From positions 1 to 64,000 of the forward strand of contig JAEUVJ010000075.1 of NCBI GenBank assembly GCA_016787085.1: DNA of 64,000 nucleotides. Reading direction: 5' to 3'. Origin of the DNA: Chitinophagaceae bacterium. GTDB lineage: Bacteria; Bacteroidota; Bacteroidia; Chitinophagales; Chitinophagaceae. Positions 55,943-63,213 of the stretch are shown here, in pieces (position 1 is the stretch's first letter; every line of letters begins with the position of its first letter). Under the pieces are notes generated by a model that was not told where the DNA came from, made no database searches, and was given only the letters and a program-made list of their open reading frames with translations. The translations under genes were made by a program, and so were the position numbers.

Positions 55943-55975
55943 AGTTTTCCTATCTTCCTTCTCTAAAAGCTTGCT

Positions 55976-57034
55976 ATGTTCCGCACAAAGATCGCCGGGA
56001 TCGGTATGTATGTTCCTCCCCGTGTTGTTACCAATAATGACCTGCTAAAGTACATGGATACCAGCGATGAATGGATACAGGAGCGAACCGGTATCAAAGA
56101 ACGCCGCTACGCCCATCGTACCGAAGAAACTACTGCCACCATGGGAGTGGAAGCGGCAAAGATCGCTATTGAGAGAGCGGGCATCACGCCGCAGGATATT
56201 GACTTTATCATTTTTGCCACTCTTTCGCCGGATTATTACTTTCCGGGTTGCGGCGTACTACTGCAGCGGGCCATGAAGATGAAAGAGATTGGCGCCTTAG
56301 ATGTACGCAACCAATGCAGCGGATTTGTATATGCACTGAGTGTGGCCGACCAGTTCATTAAAACAGGGATGTATAAGAACATACTGGTCGTAGGCGCTGA
56401 AAAACATTCTTTCGGGCTTGACTTCAGTACAAGGGGCCGGAATGTCTCTGTGATATTCGGTGATGGCGCCGGTGCCGTGGTCTTACAGCCAACAGACCCT
56501 TCGACAGGTTCAGGGTCGGGCATTCTCTCCACGCACCTGCATAGTGATGGTGAAAGTGCAGAAATATTAGCCATGTATAACCCGGGTACCCATGCTAATC
56601 ACTGGATGCCGGAAAAATATGCCGACTTTGACGAAGCAGAGATCGGGCAGATGTTCTTCAGCCATGCGATGATTGATAAAGCACAGGTGTTTCCCAATAT
56701 GGATGGCCCGGCCGTTTTTAAAAAAGCCATTGTCAAGTTCCCGGAAGTGATCATGGAAGCGTTAGCTGCAAACGGTCTTCAGACAACTGACCTCAGACTG
56801 TTGATCCCTCACCAGGCCAATTTGCGTATTGCGCAATTTGTACAGCAGAAGCTGAAACTAAGTGACGAACAGGTATATAATAATATTCAGCAATACGGCA
56901 ACACGACAGCCGCCTCAGTGCCTATTGCTTTATGCGAAGCCTGGGAACAGGGAAAAGTAAAGGATGGCGATCTCGTCTGTCTTGCTGCATTTGGCAGCGG
57001 CTTTACCTGGGCAAGTGCTTTGTTAAGGTGGTAG
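55976..57034 (+). CDS. fabH: 3-oxoacyl-ACP synthase III (KAS III)
   Basis: Condenses acetyl-CoA (or branched acyl-CoA) with malonyl-ACP to start fatty acid synthesis. 352 aa, longer than the usual 310-335. Catalytic triad visible: C114 in RNQCSGFVYAL, H279 in IPHQANLRI, N309 in YGNTTAAS. Residues 174-182 (PSTGSGSG) are encoded by a palindromic repeat and look like an insertion in a loop between VVLQPT and ILSTHLHSDG. Flanked by terminators, it is monocistronic; other KAS III-like enzymes serve secondary pathways, so the role as the sole FabH is not certain. Confidence 0.92.
   Translation: MFRTKIAGIGMYVPPRVVTNNDLLKYMDTSDEWIQERTGIKERRYAHRTEETTATMGVEAAKIAIERAGITPQDIDFIIFATLSPDYYFPGCGVLLQRAMKMKEIGALDVRNQCSGFVYALSVADQFIKTGMYKNILVVGAEKHSFGLDFSTRGRNVSVIFGDGAGAVVLQPTDPSTGSGSGILSTHLHSDGESAEILAMYNPGTHANHWMPEKYADFDEAEIGQMFFSHAMIDKAQVFPNMDGPAVFKKAIVKFPEVIMEALAANGLQTTDLRLLIPHQANLRIAQFVQQKLKLSDEQVYNNIQQYGNTTAASVPIALCEAWEQGKVKDGDLVCLAAFGSGFTWASALLRW
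56496..56520. repeat. In-frame palindromic repeat inside fabH
   Basis: ACCCTTCGACAGGTTCAGGG, with ACCCT/AGGGT as inverted ends. This CTTCGACAGG...CAGGG type of short repeat is familiar from intergenic spacers of many Bacteroidota. Here it lies inside fabH and adds about eight small residues (PSTGSGSG) without breaking the frame. Confidence 0.65.
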
Positions 57035-57089
57035 CCTGTGTAATCGTGATGCAACTTTCATCTTTATAGTACAGTCATTAATAATTGAA

Positions 57090-57539
57090 ATGAAACAAGT
57101 AACGATCATATTATTCTTAACCTGCAGTTGGTTCTTATCTGTTGCACAAATGGAAGTATTAAAGGAAAACTCCTGGACGATAAAATGGAACAAAAAAGTA
57201 TTGCTGACCGCTACCAGCGAGAATGAAAGCGCCAATACCCGGAAATTGAAAAAGACGGAGCTTTCAAAAAAATATTTCCTGGAGATAAATTACAAAGAAG
57301 CCGATCCTGTTAAGGCTAAAGAATGGAAACGTTCATTCTTGTTTTTTGGAGATACCGAAAATGAGCTTTTACGGAAAGACAGCACACAGAGCGTTAAGAT
57401 AGCGGCGGCAGAACTAAAGAAATTATTTGGAAAACAGAAAAAGATCAGGATCTATACTCTATCCATTCCCACAGACCCTGATCTGGCAGCAAGGGTGAGA
57501 GTAAGAAGGGTGCACGTATGCACATTAATGCTATACTAA
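57090..57539 (+). CDS. Uncharacterised secreted protein
   Basis: A 149-residue exported protein with a signal peptide (MKQVTIILFLTCSWFLSVAQ). The mature part is hydrophilic and basic: WTIKWNKKVLLTATSENESAN, YFLEINYKEADPVKAKEWKRSFLFF, IRIYTLSIPTDPDLAARVRVRRVHVC. I recognise no domain; the pattern of beta strands suggests a small sandwich. Convergent with the alkyltransferase-like gene 9 bp away. Confidence 0.72.
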   Translation: MKQVTIILFLTCSWFLSVAQMEVLKENSWTIKWNKKVLLTATSENESANTRKLKKTELSKKYFLEINYKEADPVKAKEWKRSFLFFGDTENELLRKDSTQSVKIAAAELKKLFGKQKKIRIYTLSIPTDPDLAARVRVRRVHVCTLMLY

Positions 57540-57548
57540 AAGTTGAAT

Positions 57549-57944
57549 CTAAAACCCCAGCTCTTTCACCGGGTCCCAGAATAGTGTATTGAAATCAACC
57601 ACCTGGTCATTCTTCACTTTTATTCCCTCTTTCTTCAACAATTTTTCCATGGAACCGGGAGGAGAGAAATGATGTTTGCCACTGAGCATCCCGATACGGT
57701 TCACCACCCGGTGGGCAGGCACTTTAGGCTTTGCGCTTCCTGCGCCATTCATCGCCCATCCCACCATGCGTGCAGATAATCTTGTGCCCAGGCAGGCAGC
57801 AATAGCACCATAAGATGTTACTCTTCCTCTCGGTATTTGTCTTGCTACTTCGTACACCTGTTCAAAGAAGCTATCCTCTTTGGTGCCGGATGGTTTTATT
57901 GTTTTTAACCTGGAAGCGGGTCGTTTATTATCTGGTGCAGGCAT
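57549..57944 (-). CDS. Alkyltransferase-like (ATL/MGMT-family) DNA-binding protein without active Cys
   Basis: A 131-residue protein with the DNA-binding domain of O6-methylguanine methyltransferases: QVYEVARQIPRGRVTSYGAIAACLG and RMVGWAMNG. The active-site PCHR motif reads PAHR here (A77, in KVPAHRVVNRIGMLSGKHHF), so it cannot accept an alkyl group. Such ATL proteins bind O6-alkylguanine and recruit nucleotide excision repair. It is the last gene of the trmB-DUF5522 operon, 29 bp after DUF5522. Confidence 0.88.
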   Translation of the reverse strand: MPAPDNKRPASRLKTIKPSGTKEDSFFEQVYEVARQIPRGRVTSYGAIAACLGTRLSARMVGWAMNGAGSAKPKVPAHRVVNRIGMLSGKHHFSPPGSMEKLLKKEGIKVKNDQVVDFNTLFWDPVKELGF

Positions 57945-57973
57945 ATACTGGTATTGCAGCGTTGAAAAGAAGT

Positions 57974-58165
57974 TTACTCCTCTTTCGGTGGCCGGAGGGT
58001 TAGCAATTCTGTTTTCCTGGGCTCAGGCACATTTTCATAATTAAAAGGACAATGCAGGCAACCATTACCGCAGCAGTAGCCCCGTTCAAAGTGATATTGC
58101 CGGGTCAGCACCACAAACCCTTCTTCGTTCATATAGTAATGAACCCCTTCAATCAATTCCTGCAT
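57974..58165 (-). CDS. DUF5522 small Cys-rich protein
   Basis: A 63-residue protein with the conserved core YHFERGYCCGNGCLHCPFNYEN (about 24-45, written in part): four Cys (CC, C, C) spaced as a metal-binding site. DUF5522 proteins are widespread in bacteria, often next to tRNA-modifying or nucleic-acid genes, and are unstudied. It overlaps trmB by 17 bp, so translation is coupled. Confidence 0.85.
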   Translation of the reverse strand: MQELIEGVHYYMNEEGFVVLTRQYHFERGYCCGNGCLHCPFNYENVPEPRKTELLTLRPPKEE

Positions 58166-58859
58166 GCGCTTTCAGCGATTGTTTTAGATCTTCGTCTTTC
58201 TCTTTGCCCGGCAAATGTGCCGGTAGTGAAAAACGGAGATAATGAATACGGTTACTCCCGGCAATATCCAGCGATTCGTAATGCGTTTTGATCTTTAATT
58301 CACCGGGCACTTGCGGCAGGCGGTGCACATCCTCATAGTCAGAATGTAAAACACAACCGTACATTTCGATCACTGTTTTTGTAAAATGATAGAGATCCGG
58401 GCTGTCTGTCTTTAAATGGATATACCCAGCGGGTACCAGGAATTGCTGGTATAACCGCAGAAATTTTGGGTGAGTTAGTCTCTTTTTCGCTTTGGAGAAA
58501 CGCAGTTGCGGATCGGGAAAGGTGATCCATATTTCCGTTACTTCATTTTTGGCAAAGTATTCATTCACCTGGTCTATCTGTGTGCGCAGGAATGCGACAT
58601 TATTCAGGTTTTGGTGCAGGGCTTTCTTCGCTCCCACCCAGATACGGTTTCCCTTCAGATCAACGCCTACAAAGTTTTGAGCCGGGCATAATTGTCCAAG
58701 ACCCACCGCATACTCTCCCTTACCACAGGCCAGCTCTAGTGTGATCCTGTTCTCATTTTTAAAGAAAGCATTCCATCTGCCCGAAATTTCTCTTGGAAAT
58801 TGCAGCACATTAGGAAAAGTGTCCAGTTCCGCAAAACGTTCTAATTTTTTATGCCCCAT
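58149..58859 (-). CDS. trmB: tRNA (guanine-N7)-methyltransferase
   Basis: A 236-residue SAM-dependent enzyme making m7G46 in the variable loop of tRNAs. SAM-binding motif LELACGKGEYAVGLG (41-55), then FVGVDLKGNRIWVGAKKAL, and the family signature TEIWITFPDPQLRFSKAKKRLTHPKFLRLYQ with the catalytic/tRNA-binding DPQ..KKRL. Heads a three-gene minus-strand operon with DUF5522 and an ATL protein. Confidence 0.94.
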   Translation of the reverse strand: MGHKKLERFAELDTFPNVLQFPREISGRWNAFFKNENRITLELACGKGEYAVGLGQLCPAQNFVGVDLKGNRIWVGAKKALHQNLNNVAFLRTQIDQVNEYFAKNEVTEIWITFPDPQLRFSKAKKRLTHPKFLRLYQQFLVPAGYIHLKTDSPDLYHFTKTVIEMYGCVLHSDYEDVHRLPQVPGELKIKTHYESLDIAGSNRIHYLRFSLPAHLPGKEKDEDLKQSLKAHAGID

Positions 58860-58899
58860 CAGGCGGCAAAAATAAAAGAATTTAATGCGACATACTGTA

Positions 58900-59826
58900 T
58901 CAGAATTTTACGAGCAGACCTACTCCTACCAGCGATTTCACCTGCAAGGCCGGGGAATTTTTATTGGGGCCAAACAGCCTGGCATCGTCGTCATAGATCA
59001 GGTCGAGCCCCCAGGTAGCAGACAATACTTTTGAGATCTTTACATTCAGCGCATTGGTCATATACAGATCCACGTTCTGCGGATTGTTACGGTAATTGGA
59101 AAAAAGGTCCACCCTTGCTTTATAGGTAAGTACTTTATTGAACTCTTTGAAATAGTTAATGGAAGCAAAGGCGCCAAACTCTAAAATGCTTTTCTTGCCG
59201 GGTGTAACGCCGTAAAGGCCTTTATTTGCAAGGGCTGTATCTCTGACTATCACCCAGCGGGCCGTAGCCGGTGAAAAGAAAATAGAAAGGTCCTTATTGG
59301 GTTTGTAATCCAACCCGGCGCTGAGCAATAAATAGCCTGGGGCCATGAAAGCTGAAGAGAAGGTCTTTACATTATCAGTGTAGGTATATCCCCTGAAGAA
59401 CTGTGACCGGAGATTAAATAACCCGGAAACACTGATTTTATTACTGATAGCATATCCATATTTGGAAAGCAGGTCAAACCGGTCGTCATTCTTCCGGCTG
59501 CCAAGACTAGTAGTCTTTACATAGCCAAGATTAAAATCAAATGTATTGTCCCAGCTATGCTTGTCTTTTTTGTAGAAAGCATAAAGACTGAAGAGAGAGT
59601 TCAGCGCCAGGGAAAAGTCTTCTCCGCCGGCCGCCCAGTTACTAAGTGACCCTTGTGATAAATTCAGGCTGTACAGTCCGCCTTTTCTCCATACTTTCCT
59701 GCTCGTATCATTTGCATCCTTAGCAATTTTTCTTTCGGAGTCTGTACGGAGTTTTTTTACAGTTTCATCCTGAGCAGCAGATACATAAAATGAAAGTACG
59801 CATGCAAAGAACAATAGTTTTTTCAT
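58900..59826 (-). CDS. DUF3078 outer-membrane-type protein
   Basis: A 308-residue exported protein with signal peptide MKKLLFFACVLSFYVSAAQ; this ATG is preferred over one 33 bp upstream because it begins the signal. The DUF3078 domain is visible: WRKGGLYSLNLSQGSLSNWAAGGEDFSLALN, DNTFDFNLGYVKTTSLGSRKNDDRFDLLSKYGYAI, and a C-terminal strand VKSLVGVGLLVKF typical of outer-membrane barrels. Function unknown. It follows the ncRNA gene on the same strand but is separated from it by a strong terminator. Confidence 0.88.
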   Translation of the reverse strand: MKKLLFFACVLSFYVSAAQDETVKKLRTDSERKIAKDANDTSRKVWRKGGLYSLNLSQGSLSNWAAGGEDFSLALNSLFSLYAFYKKDKHSWDNTFDFNLGYVKTTSLGSRKNDDRFDLLSKYGYAISNKISVSGLFNLRSQFFRGYTYTDNVKTFSSAFMAPGYLLLSAGLDYKPNKDLSIFFSPATARWVIVRDTALANKGLYGVTPGKKSILEFGAFASINYFKEFNKVLTYKARVDLFSNYRNNPQNVDLYMTNALNVKISKVLSATWGLDLIYDDDARLFGPNKNSPALQVKSLVGVGLLVKF

Positions 59827-59973
59827 ACAAGGTTGATTTAGCTGATAAAGGTTTACCATGATAACCCGGCAAAGCTAAGGGCTGCGCATTATTTTATCCA
59901 ATGATTAAGATAACCGTATAAATAGTGAATACAGAAGAGAAGAAGATGACAAGCGGGGCTGTTTACAGGCAAT

Positions 59974-60009
59974 AAAAAAAGCCTGCTACAATCGGACGAT
60001 TCACAGGCT
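59974..60009 (-). terminator. Terminator of the tRNA-like RNA gene
   Basis: On the minus strand GCCTG, inner stem AATCG/CGATT, CAGGC, then a run of seven T. It lies 31 bp beyond the presumed 3' end of the RNA and has no other gene to serve. Confidence 0.85.
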
Positions 60010-60039
60010 GTCATTAACAATCAAATGAGAAAAACTAGG

Positions 60040-60202
60040 CTGTAGGGGGAGGGTTCGAACCTCCACGAGGCAGTTAGCCAAAGAGCAAAGATTTAGTGGT
60101 CAATCCTGGTCGGCCTGACGGTCGGCTCTACTCTTCGTTTATCCTGTTATCCCCACCCCCGAGACGAGAGGGCATGTCTGCCAAAAATTTCATCACCCCA
60201 CA
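60040..60202 (-). ncRNA. tRNA-like small RNA with an enlarged central region
   Basis: No protein; a structured RNA read on the minus strand. The 5' TGTGGGG pairs with the 3' CCCTACA (7 bp, one G-U). The D-arm is ATG/CAT with a 14-base loop including GGCAGA (as in class II tRNA-Leu). The T-arm at 60064-60048 is perfect: GGAGG, TTCGAAC, CCTCC. Between D- and T-arm lie a stem CCCTC/GGGGG with loop TCGTCTC (60156-60172), the sequence GGGGATAACAGG (60154-60143), a helix CGAAGAG/CTCTTTG (60137-60131 with 60085-60079) and a GGC/GCC variable-like hairpin. No standard anticodon arm with U33 exists. Possibly a tRNA with an insert, a tRNA-like structure or a degenerate tRNA; I cannot assign a known family. 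Confidence 0.7.
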
Positions 60203-60415
60203 GTATATTTGGGAAAGCTTAGGTTTTAAGCGAGTTCCGGTTTTATCCGTGAACCTTTTTCATTCCTTGCCATTCCTGTTAAAAGAACTTCGATAAGACA
60301 AATGTAGGCTTATCGGGCTTTTCATTCCAAATTTTTCAATAATTTTTTTAAAATTATAGATAATATTCAAAAAAATAGTATTTTCAATAAATAAACACCA
60401 AAACTGGTTTATAAA

Positions 60416-60883
60416 ATGGCAGCTAAATTAAATCTCGACAAACTCGACCTGCAGATCATTCAGCACATGATGGAGAATGCAGAGATATCATATGCCGATC
60501 TTGGTAAAAAGTTATTTGTATCAGGCGGCACCATACATGTCCGTATCAAAAAACTACAGGAAGCCGGTGTAGTAAGGGGCACCCGGCTGAGCGCTGATCT
60601 GAAACAACTGGGGTATGATGTAATCGCTTTTATAGGTATCTATCTTAAAGAAAGTTCTCTCTACGATACCGTAGCCAAGGACCTGCAAAAAATGCCCGAG
60701 ATCGTCAGGTTGAACTACACCACCGGCAACTACAGCATGTTTGCGGAGATCGTCTGCAAGGATATCTCACAACTGAGATCCGTATTGCACGACCAACTGC
60801 AGAAGATAAAAGGCATTGAAAGAACGGAAACGTTTATTTCCCTTGAAGAGAGCTTTAACCGGAACGTGAAAGTGATCAGTTAA
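60416..60883 (+). CDS. Lrp/AsnC-family transcriptional regulator
   Basis: A 155-residue regulator. The N-terminal helix-turn-helix is LDLQIIQHMMENAEISYADLGKKLFVSGGTIHVRIKKLQEAGVV (10-53, in part), followed by the C-terminal AsnC ligand-binding domain (RAM) with IAFIGIYLKES and VRLNYTTGNYSMFAEIVCKD. These proteins form octamers and respond to amino acids. It stands 30 bp ahead of the polysaccharide genes and might control them; the AT-rich upstream region would suit its binding. Confidence 0.9.
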   Translation: MAAKLNLDKLDLQIIQHMMENAEISYADLGKKLFVSGGTIHVRIKKLQEAGVVRGTRLSADLKQLGYDVIAFIGIYLKESSLYDTVAKDLQKMPEIVRLNYTTGNYSMFAEIVCKDISQLRSVLHDQLQKIKGIERTETFISLEESFNRNVKVIS

Positions 60884-60913
60884 TACATTGCTCATTTATC
60901 AGGCCGTTCACGA

Positions 60914-62341
60914 ATGCAGGAAACCAACCGATTTTACTCCTCGCTCAGTTTACTGATCCTTCTTAATGTCATCATTAAGCCTGCATGGATATTTGGTATT
61001 GACAGGGAAGTACAAAACCAGGTAGGACTGACGGAATACGGCGCTTACTTTTCTATCTGGAACCTTTCGATCGTATTATTATTTCTTCTTGACTGGGGGC
61101 TTACCGTGTTTTATAACCAGCAACTCGCTGCTAAAAATAACCATGCAACCGAACAGGCAGGCAGTTTTATTCTCATGAAACTTTTATTCACCCTGCTGTA
61201 TGCTGCGGTCATTCTTTGTATCGCCTTTTTCACCGGTATTGACAGATGGGACCTGGTGGTATATATATTACTCATCCAGATAGTCTCCTCTCTTTTTGTA
61301 TTTTTCCGGGCTATCATTACTTCGCAACAATGGTTCCGGACAGATGCATGGCTTTCTATACTTGATAAACTGCTGATGATATTGTTATGCGGCATTTTAT
61401 TGTATTATCCCGCCTGGTTCGGAACTGTCAGCATTGACAGGTTCCTGTTGCTGCAGGTAGTCTGCACGGCACTGGCACTCTTCACTGCCCTCTTCATACT
61501 GCTAAAAAGAAACTTTCGTTTTTCCCTCCAAAAAGTCTGGCCGCAAAAAAGAGTTTTTAAAGCCGCATTGCCTTTTGGTGTCATTGTCCTCCTGATGTCC
61601 CTTCATGCACGTATAGATGGTTTTTTATTAGACCGCATCAGCGGTGCAAAGGAAGCTGGTAAATATGCTGCTGCTTACCGGCTGCTTGACGCCGCCAATA
61701 TGTTTGGGGTCTTATTGTCCACTTTTCTCTTGCCGTATATATCTAAGCAGTGGGCCGAAGGAAAAGATATAAGTAAAGTGGCGCTGAATATACGCCATGT
61801 GCTGGTGACCTCTTCGCTGTCACTCTCCTGCATTGTTCTTTTTTTGGCGCCCTGGTTACATCAGGTACTATATCATCATGATGAACCGGGTGCCGCTGCG
61901 ATCATGCAATGGTGTATCCCCGCACTGATTGGCTATTCCCTCGTTCAGGTATATGGAACCATTCTAACAGCTACCGGACACATCATTGCCTTTAGCTACA
62001 TTACCCTGGTGTCCGTTATCGTCAACATTTTGCTGAATAGCCAGCTGATACCTTCTTTGGGAGCAAAAGGAAGCTGCATAGCAGCGCTGGCCAGCCAGGG
62101 AGTCAGCGGCATGGTTACTGTATGGTATGCCCGGCAGGTATTATATATACCCCTGCACATTCGCTCTATCTTAATTTATATTTTTACAGGCGGCCTCTTA
62201 TGCGGATTTTTGTACATAAGCAGGGATTGGATACTGAGCCGGTGGCTGATAATAATCATAGCGGGAGTCATGTCTTTGATGGTATTACTGGTCACCCGGC
62301 TGACAGACTGGAAAACCTGGAAAATATCCTTGCGTAACTGA
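60914..62341 (+). CDS. Polysaccharide flippase (Wzx/RfbX type)
   Basis: A 475-residue membrane protein with about 12-14 hydrophobic helices and an MOP-superfamily layout. Visible: VGLTEYGAYFSIWNLSIVLLFLLDWGLTVFYNQQLA near the N-terminus and RIDGFLLDRISGAKEAGKYAAAYRLLDAANMFGVLL in the middle, the usual Wzx-like segments. It would flip lipid-linked oligosaccharide across the inner membrane. It is the first gene of the polysaccharide locus that continues past the window end; the next gene starts 20 bp downstream. Confidence 0.88.
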   Translation: MQETNRFYSSLSLLILLNVIIKPAWIFGIDREVQNQVGLTEYGAYFSIWNLSIVLLFLLDWGLTVFYNQQLAAKNNHATEQAGSFILMKLLFTLLYAAVILCIAFFTGIDRWDLVVYILLIQIVSSLFVFFRAIITSQQWFRTDAWLSILDKLLMILLCGILLYYPAWFGTVSIDRFLLLQVVCTALALFTALFILLKRNFRFSLQKVWPQKRVFKAALPFGVIVLLMSLHARIDGFLLDRISGAKEAGKYAAAYRLLDAANMFGVLLSTFLLPYISKQWAEGKDISKVALNIRHVLVTSSLSLSCIVLFLAPWLHQVLYHHDEPGAAAIMQWCIPALIGYSLVQVYGTILTATGHIIAFSYITLVSVIVNILLNSQLIPSLGAKGSCIAALASQGVSGMVTVWYARQVLYIPLHIRSILIYIFTGGLLCGFLYISRDWILSRWLIIIIAGVMSLMVLLVTRLTDWKTWKISLRN

Positions 62342-62361
62342 TCATTTCAAATGCTAATTAA

Positions 62362-63213
62362 ATGCCTGACCTTTTTTACCTCGTTTCAACATGGTGGAAG
62401 CAGATGCTTGCCCTGGTACTGCTTTCTTTGATTACAGTCAGCGTTATTCTGTTCTTTAAGCCTTCGGAATACCTGGCCGTGACCACCGCCTTGCCTGCCA
62501 GTTCCTATGCCGCTGATAAAGGAAGTGTCTTTAATAAAAATGTCCAATTGCTCTACCCGGCCATGGGCACTCCTGATGATCTGGATATGATCATCGGCAC
62601 AGCACAACTCGATACAGTTTATATTGCTGTAGCTGAACAATTCGGACTGGCTGAGCTTTATAAAGTAAAGGAACAAGGCCCGGCAGCTATCCGAAAAGCA
62701 GCTTATATCCTGAAAGGCAATATACGGGTAATAAAAAGTGATTTCAGCGAACTGAAGGTGAAAGTGTGGGATGGTAATAAAACTCTTGCCCCGCAGTTGG
62801 CCAATGCGATCACCGATAAGCTCCAGGCTATTCACCAGGATCTTCAAAACAACAACAATATTGAATTAATAAAGAGTCTGCAAAATGGAAAAGCAAAGTT
62901 GCAGGCCGATATTGACAGTATCAGTAACTACCTGAAAAAAGCATTGGTGGATGGCAACGCATCGGAATCATATGTGGCAAGAAGAAAAGTACTTACAGAC
63001 CAGATACAGGAATATGATAAACTGATCGGCGAATACCAATTGATAGCAGACAAAAAACCACCCGTACTCGCCATAGTAGAAAGAGCTAGGGTCAGTGACT
63101 GGCCTGATAAGCCAAAACGGTTGCCTGCATTGATAACGACCCTTGTATTAGGCGGGCTGTTTTCCCTGCTCATTGCCCTGGTGGCAGAAAAAAGAAAATC
63201 CCGGTCACGGTGA
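62362..63213 (+). CDS. Wzz-like chain-length determinant protein
   Basis: A 283-residue protein with two membrane helices, at about 14-32 and 260-276, flanking a periplasmic helical domain, the arrangement of Wzz/polysaccharide co-polymerases. Visible are the PSEYLAVTTALPAS start, coiled coil around 165-225 (NIELIKSLQNGKAKLQADID) and PDKPKRLPALITTLVLGGL at the second helix, with the Pro-rich entry typical of the family. It has no C-terminal kinase. The stop overlaps the next gene by four bases. Confidence 0.85.
   Translation: MPDLFYLVSTWWKQMLALVLLSLITVSVILFFKPSEYLAVTTALPASSYAADKGSVFNKNVQLLYPAMGTPDDLDMIIGTAQLDTVYIAVAEQFGLAELYKVKEQGPAAIRKAAYILKGNIRVIKSDFSELKVKVWDGNKTLAPQLANAITDKLQAIHQDLQNNNNIELIKSLQNGKAKLQADIDSISNYLKKALVDGNASESYVARRKVLTDQIQEYDKLIGEYQLIADKKPPVLAIVERARVSDWPDKPKRLPALITTLVLGGLFSLLIALVAEKRKSRSR

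Larger units (their letters stand above)
59827..60415. other. 589-bp intergenic region containing an RNA gene
   Basis: Between the DUF3078 gene and the Lrp-type regulator. It holds the tRNA-like RNA gene and its terminator (listed separately), a plus-strand stem CGATAAG/CTTATCG at 60291-60315, and a very AT-rich stretch upstream of the regulator (60325-60400). No credible protein frame. Confidence 0.6.

Noticed and set aside
60040..60065. A canonical tRNA gene suggested by GGTTCGAACC
   Set aside because: The T-arm and acceptor pair correctly only on the minus strand with a 5' half about 100 nt further away than in a tRNA, and no normal anticodon arm exists. Listed as tRNA-like ncRNA instead.
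60143..60160. Possible I-SceI-like homing endonuclease site
   Set aside because: Only 15 of 18 positions match and no LAGLIDADG gene or intron is visible; the resemblance follows from the 23S-like motif.
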